NCBI GenBank assembly: GCA_021442155.1
Contig: CM038232.1
Location: 65,639,555-65,703,554 of the forward strand
DNA from: Cymbidium sinense
Lineage: Eukaryota > Streptophyta > Magnoliopsida > Asparagales > Orchidaceae
Direction: 5' to 3'
DNA length: 64,000 nucleotides
How positions within the stretch are numbered: the stretch's first letter is position 1; every line of letters begins with the position of its first letter. A program made the position numbers and the translations under genes. Shown here one piece after another: positions 34,979 through 46,199 of the stretch. The notes under the pieces are model-generated. The model was not told where the DNA came from. It saw only the letters and a list, made by a program, of their open reading frames with translations, and searched no databases.

Positions 34979-37625
34979 AGGTTTTAGGATCGCATTCCTT
35001 GTTAGTCTTAAAACCCTCATTAGGTTCTCCAATGGGAAAAATGAAAAGATCTAAATAAAAAGAAAATATTTTAAATACTTCCTCCTTATCATTTTTTATG
35101 ATAAGGAAAGGTTCATTCTAAATTAATAAGTCAAAAATAAGTTTTACATAAGAAATTTGCTTTTCAAAGCACCTTTTCAAAAAATGCACTTAATAAAATA
35201 TTTTTCACAAAATTTTGTCACCCTCATTTAACAATTTTGATAATTATTACATGTAGGTATTTAAAAAATAAAACTAACAACATTTTCAAAAAGCACAAAT
35301 GATCATTTTCTTTCAATTCACTTTGATGAAGATTTCATTTTCAAAATAAAATGAATAATCATCTTTTCAAAAATCAAAATCATAATCATAAAATTTTCAA
35401 AAAGCACACATGAATCTTCCCATTCAATATGTTCACACCTATTGAATGGAAGTTTCATTTTCAAATAAATTTATATTTTTTAAAAAGCACAAATGAACAT
35501 CTTTGTTCAATTCACTTTGCTGAAGATTTCATTTTCAAAATAAAATGAACAATCATCTTTTCAAAAATCAAAATCAAAATCATAAAGTTTTCAAAAACAA
35601 AAAAAGCATGCATGAGTCTTTCTATTCAATACACTCATACTTATTGAATGGAAGGTTCATTTCCAAACAAAATTAAACTTTTCAAAAAGCACATATGAAT
35701 ATCTTCAATTAATATACTCAATGAAGATTTCATTCCCAACTAAAACTAAATATCAATTGGGAAAATCCCACTTAAACATATCTCATATATGATTAAGTTG
35801 GAATTCCTCTCTTTCAAAAAAGCAATAATCACACACAACACAAAAAATTTTACATTTCAAAAATAAGATTGATCTCCATTCCATATACCTAAATTTGTTG
35901 AATGGAAGTCTCCTTTTCAAAAATTAAAAATTAAACAATCATATTTCAAAATTTTCAAAAGACATTTGGAGCTTCATTTAGCATACTCAAATTTGCTAAG
36001 TGAAGTTTCCAAATTCAAAATCAAAAATCAACAATCATACTTCAAATTTTTCAAAACACATTTTGGAACTTCATTTAGCATACTCAAATTTGCTAAATGA
36101 AGTTTCCAAATCAATAATCAATAATCATACTTCAAATTTTTCAAAAAAATACACATTTTAAATTTTATTTAGCATAATCAAATTTGCTAAGTGAAGTTTC
36201 CAAATCCAAAATCAAAAATCAACAATCATATTTTAAATTATTCTAAATGCATTTTGGAATTTCATTTAACATACCCAAATTTGTTAAGTGAAGTTTCCAA
36301 ATCCAAAATTCAAAAAAAATTTCAAACAACATTTTGGAATTTCACTTAACATACCCAAATTTGTTAAGTGAAGTCTCCAAATTCAAAATCCAAAATTTTT
36401 TTCAAAACATATTTGGAACTTCATTTAACATACTCAAATTTATTAAGTGAAGTCTCCAAATTAAAAATCCAAAAATTTTCAAAACATATTTTGGAACTTC
36501 ATTTAACATACTCAAATTTGTTAAGTGAAGTCTCCAAATTCAAAATCCAAAATTTTTTAAACACATATGGAACTTCATTTAACATACCCAAATTTACTAA
36601 GTAAAGTTTCCAAATCCAAAATCAAAAATCAACAATCATACTTTCAAAATTCTAAACAAATTTGGAACTTCATTTAACATACCCAAATTTGTTAAGTGAA
36701 GTCTCCAAATCTCAAAATCAAAATTTTTTCAAACAACTTTTTGGAACTTCATTTTACATACCCAAATTTGTTAAGTAAAGTCTCCAAATCCAAAATCTAA
36801 AAATTTTCAAACACCATTTGGAACCTCACCTAGCATATGCAAATTTGCTAAAGTGAAGTTTCCAAAGCCAAAACAAAAATCTTCAAACACCTTTGGAACT
36901 TCTTTCCTTAACATACCAAATTTGCTAAAGAGAAGTTTCCATTTTCAAAACTGAAACAAATTAAAATGTTTGAACAATCCATTTGAAATTTTATTTAGCA
37001 TACTCAAATCTACTAAATGAAATTTCCATTTCACAAAACCAACTGGGACTTCATCTTTAGCATACCAAATTTGCTAAAGTGAAGTCCCACTTTCAATCAC
37101 ATCAAAACAAAATGAAACACTTAAGATTTTCTTAGCATACCTAAATTTGCTAAGGATCCGACCTTTTCAAAAATCAAAAACATCAAAAAAAAATAAAAAT
37201 AAAACACACTTGGATTCTTCACTTAGCATACCTAAATTTTCTAAGTGAGAATTCTAAATTTCCCAAAATTGAAACAAAATGTACAAAAAAGAAACACTCA
37301 CTTTCTCAAACCCTTCACTTAGCATACTTAAATTTGTTGAGTAAGTGAAATTCCAAAATAATCAAATAAAAACAAAATCAATTTGACCTTACTTTAACAT
37401 ACCTAAATTTGTTAAAGGAAAGGGTCCTCAAATCAAAAATTCAAATTCTAGACAAACATGAACCTATGGAAGCATCCTTATCAAAATTTTGAATCCATAT
37501 TTCAACATACCTAAATTTGTTGAAGTTTGGATTCATATTCAAATTCCTCTTTCAATCAATCTTCTCAAATCCATTTAAACCCACTTTACACATCCAAGTT
37601 ATTGGATGTGGGTTCAAATTTTTAA
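34979..37625 (+). repeat. Leader hairpin array, element B
   Basis: Collinear with the array of element A but longer, with about 27 palindromes. The 35960-36800 part is a regular tandem array (period about 75-95 bp) of CTTCATTTAGCA...TGCTAAGTGAAG or CTTCATTTAACA...TGTTAAGTGAAG with loop TAC(C/T)CAAATT. A perfect example is TTCACTTAACA/TGTTAAGTGAA at 36341-36372. Differences from element A are frequently paired on both sides of the stem. The open frame at 36368-36604 is an artefact of the repeat. Confidence 0.75.
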
Positions 37626-37739
37626 ATTCAAAATTCAAGAATCTATAGAGATAGAAATTTATTACAAATTCATTTCTCATTACAGATCTTTACAGTTAGT
37701 GTAGTAGCAGTTCAATTTTAGTCTCTTACAGTTGTTGAA

Positions 37740-39395
37740 ATGGCCGGTTCTCATAAATTTTTTTTTACCTTCCCCCATGGTATGGATATGGCTTTAGATC
37801 AAGCTAACTTCCTCTCATGGACCATACTCATCTGATTCACTTTGGTCTAGGATTTGAGGGAGTCAGGATTACTTGTGAGGGCACTCCCCTCACGCTAGGA
37901 CCAAGGTGACCGTGAAGGTCATCGGATTGACTTACCCTCTCGACAATGTCTCCTCACTAAAGAGGAAAGTTGTGGTAGTACCACAGAATTTAGTAATAGC
38001 AGTACCAAAAGTATGAGCCCCGATTGCAATGCACCCCAGCATTTCTCATGCTACCCAATGCGGGCCAGTACCCTATCATCTGTACCCTCTAAGGGTAAGG
38101 CTCCCCTGGTCTCAGGGCTTTCCTCCCCTACATTTGAGTATGGGTCTAGCTTGCACTCCTCCCATCTTACCCATCCTACCCATACACATCATAGGAATAA
38201 GAACTGCATGATCAAGTACCACACCAGGATCACCAGGGAGCTAGAGGCAGTAGCTCGATCAGCTGTGGATGAGTTCCCCATTGTCACTTCACCACTGGTT
38301 ATAGAAATAGCTCCATCCTCTCTTTGGGTCAGATAGAGAGGATGTCAGGAGGATTCATTCATCACCTCCTCCAGTGGTGCATTTTTAGCTAGCTATTTCC
38401 AAGAGCAGGAGGTCATACACCGGCCTCCGATCTATCTTATGCCAGGTAGGCGGAGCATACGGACACTCAAAGACCGACACTCAGTTTGATCTTTGATCTA
38501 TTATCCCCCACAGCATGGGGAAGCAGATTCACTAGGAGAGGGCCCAAGAGGCCAATACATCACACATTACTAGCAAGGAGAGGCAGAGGTTCAGCTATCA
38601 GTCGACCCCTTCCATTTTGATTGATTTTTCCAGCTCAGCATGCTACCCTCGCCGACCATACTAACAGTATCCTTCTCAAGGACAATTCCTATGCATAGAG
38701 AGTCGGTGGTGTCTCCATCCCACCGCTATACCCCTCTTCCACCATCGACAGTTCATGTTACAGCATCTCCTATTCCATCTAAGGCCATGAAAGCCGAATC
38801 CGAGGAAAAGCACACCCCGTTGGTGATCCGGCTACGACTAAGGGATCCTACCCCTTCTACACCACCCATTGTGGTAGGGCCGAGCTCTCCCACTCAACCT
38901 TCTGCCCTAATGGTGGTACGGAAGGAGTGGCAACCCTGAAGCATCGTGGTCGTCCCTTCACCAACTCTGCCCATACAGTCGAATGTAGAGATGGTGAATG
39001 TTATTTTAGACATTCCAGATGATAGTCCAGCTACACCAATGGTAGTGGAATATCCTAGGATTGTTACCCCTCTCATAGCCAGTAGTAATCTAGAATGTCA
39101 TTCATCTAGTGAGTACAGTCCACACAAGATTGACTCTTTAGTGACAGGCGAGGTCCGGTGCCTCTCAGTGCACGATAGTGATCACACCAGTCAACCTAGA
39201 CTATTTGTACCTGCTGAGATGGATCATTCCTTAGATGAGATAGTTACAAATTATTTCATGAAGAAGAAGGAGATATTGGGGTACGACTGGTCAGATGAAG
39301 AGAAAGTCAGCTTCAATCCGAACGAAGATGACTTGTTGGGGGACTCAGCTAGAGTCTACATGGTTGACCCTAGAGGATCTCTTCTTAGGGAATAA
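37740..39395 (+). pseudogene. N-terminal gag region, element B
   Basis: The probable gag start is the ATG at 37740 (MAGSHKFFFTFPHGMDMALD). From 38013 to 39395 a single frame runs with only a few stops: SKGKAPLVSGLSSPTFEYGS near 38090, a Pro/Ser/Thr-rich middle (38640-38939), then an acidic segment ending DWSDEEKVSFNPNEDDLL and YMVDPRGSLLRE. No catalytic motif is present. Such long, poorly conserved N-terminal extensions before the gag core occur in Tat/Ogre-type elements. The equivalent in element A is cut at its first third. Frameshifts and stops make it non-functional. Confidence 0.6.
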
Positions 39396-39687
39396 CAAGC
39401 CATGGAAGGTGATGAGATTGATTAGGAGGACACGACGCCCTAGCACCTCTAGGTAGAAGGATGGCAGATAGATGGCATGGTTAGAGGACTTGTTAGCAGT
39501 AGTTTCAGTGCTTCAGAAACAAGCCCCTTTAGTTCATCCTACTACAGTCAACCTAAGTTAGTGCATGTCTTGGACCCAGTCAAAATTCTACCTCTTGTTG
39601 AGCAAGGTAGCACTAGCATGTATAGGAAGGTAGTGTAAAACACCTCCATACAAGAAAAAAGACATAAAATCCATGGTTGAGCAATAG

Positions 39688-40310
39688 ATGAAGGAAGCTT
39701 TGGCTCAAGCCTATGGAGAATCATCGGTTCCAAAAGGTAGACCCTACCCGAAGGAATTCAATGCTATCCAATATCCCAAGGGTTTCATGCCTCCTTCCTT
39801 CAAAAGCTTTGATGGCAGTGGAAACACAAGGCAGCACATAGCACATTTCAGGGCCAATTGTTGCAACGCAGGTGGCAGGGATGCTTTGCTCTTCCGCCTT
39901 TTCGTTAGTAGCCTAGCAAGTATTGCTTTTGATTATTATGCTGAACTACCCAATAGTTCAGTAAAGACATTTGTTGAGTTAGAGTAACTCTTCATCAAGA
40001 GATTTGTTGGAGCTCATCAAAGGGTTACTGTAGGTGATCTTGTTGTAGCACAACAACACCCTTGTGCATCACTTGTTGATTATATTCTTTGATGGTGTAA
40101 CCTGTTGAACCGTAGCTATCTGAACAGCATGCAATTAAGATTCTCTTAAAGAATATCCATGATCTGGTCACCTTCATGCTTAAGGGCTTCACTATTAAGA
40201 CATTTGAGAAGCTAATCAACAAGGTGGCTAGTCTACAAGGAGAGGCTAAACAGTTTCCTTTACAAGATCAGTTGCGAAGTAAAAGCCGTAGAAGGTCTAT
40301 GAAAAGAAGC
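39688..40310 (+). pseudogene. Gag core (Retrotrans_gag), element B
   Basis: Reads YPKEFNAIQYPKGFMPPSF, KSFDGSGNTRQHIAHFRANC, then LFVSSLASIAFDYYAELPNS and FVELE before a stop at 39985. This is the retrotransposon gag core, matching the usual FDG-GNP-QH, F-SL-G-A--WY and SW-EL pattern of Tat-type Ty3/gypsy elements. It would form the capsid shell around element RNA. Downstream frames to about 40310 keep fragments of the C-terminal capsid with stops. It is in a different frame from the preceding region, so at least one frameshift lies near 39400-39690. Confidence 0.75.
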
Positions 40311-40667
40311 TAAGAGTAGTAGCAGCAGTTAACAAGGGGAAGCAGCCAGCTAGAGATCAATTCGAGAGACCACGACCTCAGCAGCCTCAACCTCTTTTGC
40401 CCACCACCGAGGCAGCCCTACCGGCCTCCATAGTAGCCCATGGCCAGCACATCCAACTCCTCAGCCATACCACTAGCAGCAGTGACATGCTTATCTACCG
40501 CCAGGTAGCTATGGTCCACCTATTCTTTTAAATAAATTAAATAAACCTTATTCTTTTAATAGGGAGGTAATCAAAAAATCTTTAAGAATCTCTTAAAGAA
40601 ACTTGATTTTTAGCCACCCGAGCCTAGTAGACTGAAGGAAGTAGGCAAAAGTCATGATCCAAACTTT

Positions 40668-40709
40668 TGCCCTTACCACTGTATGCTCAGCCACATTTTG
40701 AAGTATTGC
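40668..40709 (+). pseudogene. Gag zinc-finger-like motif, element B
   Basis: CPYHCMLSHILKYCFKFKDW, the variant knuckle (C-x-Y-H ... H ... C followed by a KDW/LKD helix) found after gag in Tat/Athila-type elements rather than the CCHC knuckle of chromoviruses. It lies in a short frame between stops. Confidence 0.6.
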
Positions 40710-40984
40710 TTCAAATTCAAGGATTGGCTTGAACATAGTTTCAAGACCGGTGCTGTAGTTATCCCAAAGGAATATCTTATGGAACAACCTTTCAGGTTCA
40801 TTAGGGTAATCCTTAGGGATACATGTGATCCAACCAAAACTAAATAGGATTGGGATATTTCTCTATCCAAAATCTCTAAGAAAATAATTCAAAAGATTAA
40901 GAAGCTTCCTTCCAGGTGCCTGAGACAACTAAAACCTCCAACACCAAGGAAGGTTTGTAAGTTGCCAGTGCTAACTCTAGTAAA

Positions 40985-41638
40985 GTGGGAGCTCAGCAGC
41001 AGCAGCAACATGTGTCAACCTGGGATAGCATTTTAGCACAGCCACTGATCGTGTCTAGCCTCCAACCTTCAGTTGCAGCTTTTGCATCGGTGACTTCTTC
41101 CATTTTAAGTAGCTCTTCTATTTCTTCTACTAATAGAACTCTTGTATCAGTGGATAAGGGCACCAAATCCCTTACTCCACTTATTTTACATGACTTCTTC
41201 TTTGTACCTCCAAATAATTCCAAGAAATTAAAAAATAAAGCTAGTTTAAATTACATCTATGTCACTTCTGATGTGTTTTCTTCTTCTATTCTTAACGATA
41301 ACTTTTTAAGCCTAAATAACTATAATAATTTCGATCTTTCTCTTTCTGATTCAGAGTTGAACTTTCCAACTCTGAATACTATAGGTTCACCTCTTGAGAT
41401 AGACTTGGAATCATCCAATTCTGATGGTCCTATAGGAGAAGTTGTAGGTGAGCCTAAAGTGCAGATAGAACCTTCCACCACCTTGCCTCAAGAGATCACC
41501 GAAGTCAACCTCCGTAGTGGCAAGGTTCTACCTCTTAAGGTAGCACCTCTAGATAGAGTGAAACAAGTCATTGATACTGAAGATCGAGAAACCCTTCCAC
41601 AGGATGCTCCACCCTTGGATATGCTTATGGAAGACTAG
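40985..41638 (+). pseudogene. Gag-pol linker, element B
   Basis: Longest clean frame of element B (217 codons). It is Ser/Thr/Asn-rich and low complexity, with no enzyme motif until EITEVNLRSGKVLP (about 41495-41535), the conserved R-S-G-K/R-x-L motif that precedes the protease in Tat/Athila-type elements. It ends at a stop four bases before the next frame start at 41645, in the same phase, so a single stop separates it from the protease segment. Confidence 0.65.
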
Positions 41639-41644
41639 CTGAAG

Positions 41645-42299
41645 GTGGACTACAACATCCTTTCTCATCTAAGAAAGTTTTCATCTAAGCTAAGCATATA
41701 TGATGCCCTTATCTTATCCAAAGATATGAGAGAATCACTAACCAAGGCCCTCCTTGATCCTGAAATATGCTTAGCTAAACTAACCGCTATATGTGAGGAA
41801 GCACATTATGCAAAAGAAGCCCAAGGGATCACCTTCAGAGGTGGAGACCTTCTTCTGGGGACTTGGAGCACAATTTTCCCATCTACATCACAGTTGACAA
41901 GGACAGGTTCAGACTCACCAAAGTTCTCGTGGATTCAGGTGCATCGGTAAACATTATGAGTCTAAAGACCCTTGCCTATTTAAAGATCATCATCTCTACA
42001 CTTCGAGGAGATATGATGATTTTAAGAGGATTCAATGATCAAAGTGAGTGAGCTTTAGGTTCTATAGTGTTACCTTCAGAAATAGGTGACTGGAAGACTG
42101 AAGCAAAGTTCTACATCATTGATTTGAATACTTCATTCACTACTTTGCTTGGTAGGCCATGGATACAACAGAACAAGATCATTCCATCCTCCCTTCATTA
42201 GTGCATCAAGTTTAGAAAAGATGAAATTGAGTACCGTGTCAACAAAAATGAAAAGCCATTTTCAGTTAGAGAGGTTGAGATTTATAAGGATGTGACCTA
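41645..42299 (+). pseudogene. Aspartic protease, element B
   Basis: Retroviral-type protease that would cut the polyprotein. The 41645-41860 part holds the pre-protease segment (ILSHLRKFSSKLSIYDALIL, SKDMRESLTKALLDPE). After a frame change at about 41863 the active site reads KVLVDSGASVNIM (DSGAS at 41932-41946), then LRGFND, and LLGRPWIQQNKIIPSS at about 42145, with a TAG stop a few codons later. The frame continues to a stop near 42298. The frameshift and internal stops make it inactive. The neighbouring reverse transcriptase expected next is absent. Confidence 0.78.
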
Positions 42300-42440
42300 G
42301 TATCTTCCTAAAAACACCCTTTCTTGTGAACTTGGACAAAATTCAAACACAAATATAAAAGAAAAAGAAAATGAAGCAAAAGAAAAGATAAAATAATATG
42401 AAAATAAAAATAAAAGTCCAAGTGAATAAGAAAGGGGAAT

Positions 42441-42700
42441 TGTCCGAGTAGAGAATGTAGTAGCAGATGCTTTGGCCAAACTTGCTAAAGTGTTGGCATG
42501 TCTAGAAGATGAGTCCATTTCAATAATTGTCCAAAATAGACAAGTCCTATCCCTTATTGATTCTAAACTCATCGAGAGACTTTCTCTTGATGGGGAGGTT
42601 GCCATTGCCAAAACGGACAAGGTGCTGGATTAGAGGCAACAATTCATAGATTACTTGAACACCAGTAAACTACCTCAAGAAAAGTCATAAGCCCATCAAG
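42441..42700 (+). pseudogene. RNase H C-terminal remnant, element B
   Basis: Reads VENVVADALAKLAKVLACL, the conserved end of RNase H, then a linker (QVLSLIDSKLIERLSLDGE) that precedes integrase. The junction at about 42300-42440 is a Lys/Asn-rich low-complexity stretch. The reverse transcriptase and most of RNase H, normally over 1 kb, are missing. Confidence 0.7.
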
Positions 42701-43722
42701 TAAAATAGAGAGCTCTCTCCTACGCTCTTATTGATGGCACCCTGTACCGTTGGTCTTTTGACCAAATGTGGTTACATTATTTAAACAAACACGAAGTCCG
42801 TAGCATTGTAACTGAGGTACACTCAGGTCTATGCAGAGCACATCAATCCGATCCAAAGCTGAAGATAAAGATGAAGAGATTAACATACTACTGGCCCTCG
42901 ATATTTACAGACTGCATGGATGTAGTTAGGAGATGTCATCAGTGTTAGGTGCACGGTGTGGTCCTCCACCAACCACCCAACATTCTACACCCTACATTAG
43001 CCTCATGTCCATTTGAGTCTTTGGGTACTGACATTATAGGTCTGATCGATCATCCTTCTTCTAAGCGGCATTGATTCATCTTAGCTGCCACCGACTACTT
43101 TTCCAAGTGGGTGGAAGCCATCCCACTCAGAGAGGTCATAGCTCACCATGTGCTTCAATTTTTCAGGAACCATATCGTATAAAGGTTTGAGGTGCCTTGG
43201 CAATTTATATCCGATACTGCATTCGAAAGCATGAAGATCAATAGCTTCGCCAGAAGACACGGTATATATTGGAGATACTCCATCATCTATTACCTTAGAG
43301 ATAATAGCTTAATAGAAGCATTCAATAAAACTCTCATCCAGATACTGAAGAAGACTCTTGATGATAACAAACGACAGTGGAATGAGTAGTTGGTTGAAGC
43401 CTTGTGGGCCTACCGCACCACATACCAAACTCCAACTCAGTTTACCCTATTTTCCTTAGTGTATGGGTCCGAAGCTATTCTTCCTTTAGAAGTTCAACTC
43501 CCATCCCTAAAGATAACATTGGGTAACAAGATCACTACAGAGTAGAATGCAAAGTTGCAATTAAAAGAGCTCAAAGGTTTGGAGGAGAGTTTCCTACGAG
43601 CATGCCAAAATTTGGAGTTGTATAAGGCCTACCAAGGAGGATCTTATCAACTCATTGATTGTAAAGGTGAACACTCAATGCTTCAAATTAATGGGCTCTA
43701 TCTAAAGAAATATTACCCATGA
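42701..43722 (+). pseudogene. Integrase, element B
   Basis: The N-terminal zinc domain reads EVHSGLCRAHQS ... YYWPSIFTDCMDVVRRCHQC (H-H-C-C pattern). The catalytic core has TDYFSKWVEA (first Asp, about 43090), SDTAFES (second Asp; usually SD-GT-F) and LIEAFNKTL (Glu, about 43314). The C-terminal ALWAYRTTYQTPTQFTLFSL and VYGSEAILPLE motifs are typical. It ends LYLKKYYP and a stop near 43722. Several in-frame stops (about 42689, 43180, 43387, 43544) are present. It would insert element cDNA in the genome. There is no chromodomain, in line with Tat/Ogre rather than chromovirus. Confidence 0.82.
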
Positions 43723-45867
43723 AATTAATCATGTTTGAAATTAATTCTATCAATCAACAAAAATCTAATTTCATTTCATCAAAATCTTCTCTTCTTTTGA
43801 AGCATTATTTGCTTATCTCAATCTGCCATAAAGTGTTTAAAGTAGGTGTAAAAGTCCCCCAGTGACATCCTATCCCTCTTTCACAACATAAATACAATCT
43901 CCCATCACTATTAGAATAGGTGTGAGAGAACCCAAGAGTTATCCAATTTTGATTAGCATAACTAAGTTAGGTGTAAGAGAACCCAAGCAGCATCCTTTCT
44001 TAGTGGGAATTCTGTTGCCATCTGTGGCACCATTTTATCAAAATCCCAAAGCATGTTAAGGTAGTATAGAGTCCGAGATTTATCAAAACAAGCACAAAAA
44101 TAAACACAAGTCTTTGTTTTATTTTGATGTGGGAGCAAGTATAATTAGTCAGTGGTGCTTAGTATATCACCATAGTGGTCACTTGTTTGGAGGATGTAGT
44201 AACTTCACCATTGTAAACCAACAAGTGTTAGTATGGTAGTCTTTGCCCATCCAAGAGCTATTGTTGATTTTGTTTAAGAAGATGTGACCCCGGCTTTCTT
44301 CTTGAACTAATCATCACATCTAACTAAGGTCGAGTATATTTGAGGTTTAGGATAAGTCTCCCAGAGGCTCCTTTCCTCTTGATTACATTTGAGTTGATAT
44401 ATGTCCTCTATCAGCATTCGCTTAGTAGTCTCCCTAGGTTGGATGACACCTACGAGCCAAAGATAGACTATCCCAGCAATCTATTTCACTATAGAAAGAT
44501 GTGAGTCCTTGAGCTTTCTTCCTAGGCTGATTATTACAAATCGACAAGTACCTTAAGTTGGTTGATGTTCGCTATGCTGACAGCGACTCACCCGATGGAT
44601 ACACCACCCTTGATAGATGTGAGTCCCCACACTTTCTCCTTGAGTTGGACACTGAATACCTATTTATATATGACTAGCCATGTCATCTTCTCTAGGATTT
44701 TGTATTAAGCCCTTCGTAGCCCCATCCCCTGTGGGCACTCTATTTGGATCAAATCCTTTGCAACCCCATTTAGACACTACCTGGGTTACAATTGGATTGG
44801 ACAATCCCCCTTTCCAAATAGCCACCCCTGTGGTTGGAGAATTTGTTCAACGGATGTGTAGATTCTCGCTTGGTTCAGTAAATCTGAGATAGGTCTAGGC
44901 TGATATGAGCTCATTCTCAATTTGATCCCTCATAAATTAGCAGGGTCCATGATAAACAAACTAAATAAAATAAATTAATTAATTCACTTATGGATTAGGA
45001 ATTTAAGCCCCCAAAGGGACCCTTTTTCTAAGGCATCCTATCTTTAGGGCAGTGTCAGCAGAACTCTATAGGATTTTCCTAACTACCTGAGTTGAGATAA
45101 GTCCACAAGTTGACACTCACTCTGTAGTCACCCTTAGGTCAGATTCAATCTATTTTGTTACAAGTAGGTTACCCCAGCAGTCATTCTGCTTTGGAAGATA
45201 TAAGATTATGATGCATTCTTCCTAGCATGATTGTCACAAATCAACGGGTAGCCTTAGGTCGAGTTTGATTTGTTACCCAAAGTAACCGATCACCCCAATG
45301 GTCTTTGTTGTTGAAGATCTGGGTCCCCGAGCTTTCGTCTCTTCAATTGATCATTGCAAACTGAAAGACACTTCTTTGGTCGGATAGTTCTCCCATCAAT
45401 CGATAAGCTGTTCCCTTTGGTTTAGTAAATCTGAGATAGGTCTAGGCTAATATAAACTCCTTCTCAGTATGATCCATTGCAAACCAATTGAATCCATCAA
45501 AACAAATCTAAAAATGGAATGAATCTTGACTATCTTTGAGTTGATCTAAGTCCCCCAGCGGCATTCACTCAATAGTCAGCCCTAGGTTGGGTTCAATCTG
45601 TTTCCTTGCCAATAGATTATCCCAGCAACTGGTCTCTACTTTGGAGGATGTAAGTATACGATGCTTTCTTCCTAGTACAGTCACTGCATACTAAAAGGCA
45701 TCCCGTTGGTTGGCTAGTCCTACTATGTGTTTAGTAGACTACCCCTTTAGATTGGTAAATCTAAACTAGGTCTATGCCTCCATGGCTTCTACTCAGTGCA
45801 GCCCATCGCAAGCCAACAGGGTCCATCTCAAAACTCCAAATCTAAAAATTGAAATAAATTCAACCCT
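43723..45867. other. Region between integrase and palindrome, degenerate repeats
   Basis: Non-coding. It contains three to four eroded units of about 300-500 bp, recognisable by AATCTGAGATAGGTCTAGGC (about 44880 and 45427; a variant at 45763), by CCCAGCAA/CCCAGCAG motifs and by GCTTTCTTCCTAG. Short repeats AGGTGTAA(A/G)AG lie at 43846, 43917 and 43967. By position it could be the 3' UTR of element B; read on the minus strand it follows a primer site at 45868-45887 and could be a leader of another element. Confidence 0.5.
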
Positions 45868-45887
45868 CTTCCCCAATGGAGTTGCCA
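45868..45887 (-). other. Primer-binding site on minus strand
   Basis: Minus strand reads TGGCAACTCCATTGGGGA, a tRNA-Arg-type primer site with two mismatches, directly after an LTR 3' end read on the minus strand (45896 upward). It faces away from LTR E. Confidence 0.7.
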
Positions 45888-45895
45888 GAAAAATA

Positions 45896-46196
45896 TAGTG
45901 AAATTTTTATGTTTCTATAGAATAAATATACTTCCATCTTCACTCTATGCAGAATAAAATGAAGATCAAATATACTTATTTTTTATGCATTTTTGACACC
46001 ACGTAGATCCGCAGATGTTCTTATAGAGATAGTACACTTCTCCTCAATGTCATACCCAATCACCCTTAATAAGAACATCTGTGGATCAACGTGGTGTCAA
46101 AAATGCATAAAAAGAAGAAGTATATTTCAATCTTTATTTTATTCTGCATATAGTGAAGATGGAAGTATATTTATTCTTAAAACATAAAAATTTCAC
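45896..46196. repeat. Palindrome of two LTR 3' ends
   Basis: Arms of about 125 bp (45896-46021 and 46072-46196) are reverse complements with few differences, separated by about 50 bp that also come from the LTR. The plus arm matches the last about 110 bp of LTR A (GTGTCAAAAATGCATAAAAAG ... ACCACA). The arrangement is LTR ends pointing outwards in both directions. Confidence 0.82.
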
Positions 46197-46199
46197 CAC

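Noticed and set aside
36368..36604. 78-codon open frame in the leader of element B
   Set aside because: It follows the tandem hairpin repeat and repeats itself; no homologue in element A.
35960..36800. CRISPR-like array of palindromic repeats with regular spacing
   Set aside because: Plant retroelement context; spacers are similar to one another, units vary, and no cas genes exist. It is a leader hairpin array.
38029..38211. Second frame overlapping the gag N-terminal region
   Set aside because: The alternative frame 38013-39395 is longer, in phase with downstream sequence and matches element A.
44680..44892. 70-codon open frame in the region after integrase
   Set aside because: Lies in degenerate tandem repeats and the frame is not kept in the other repeat units.
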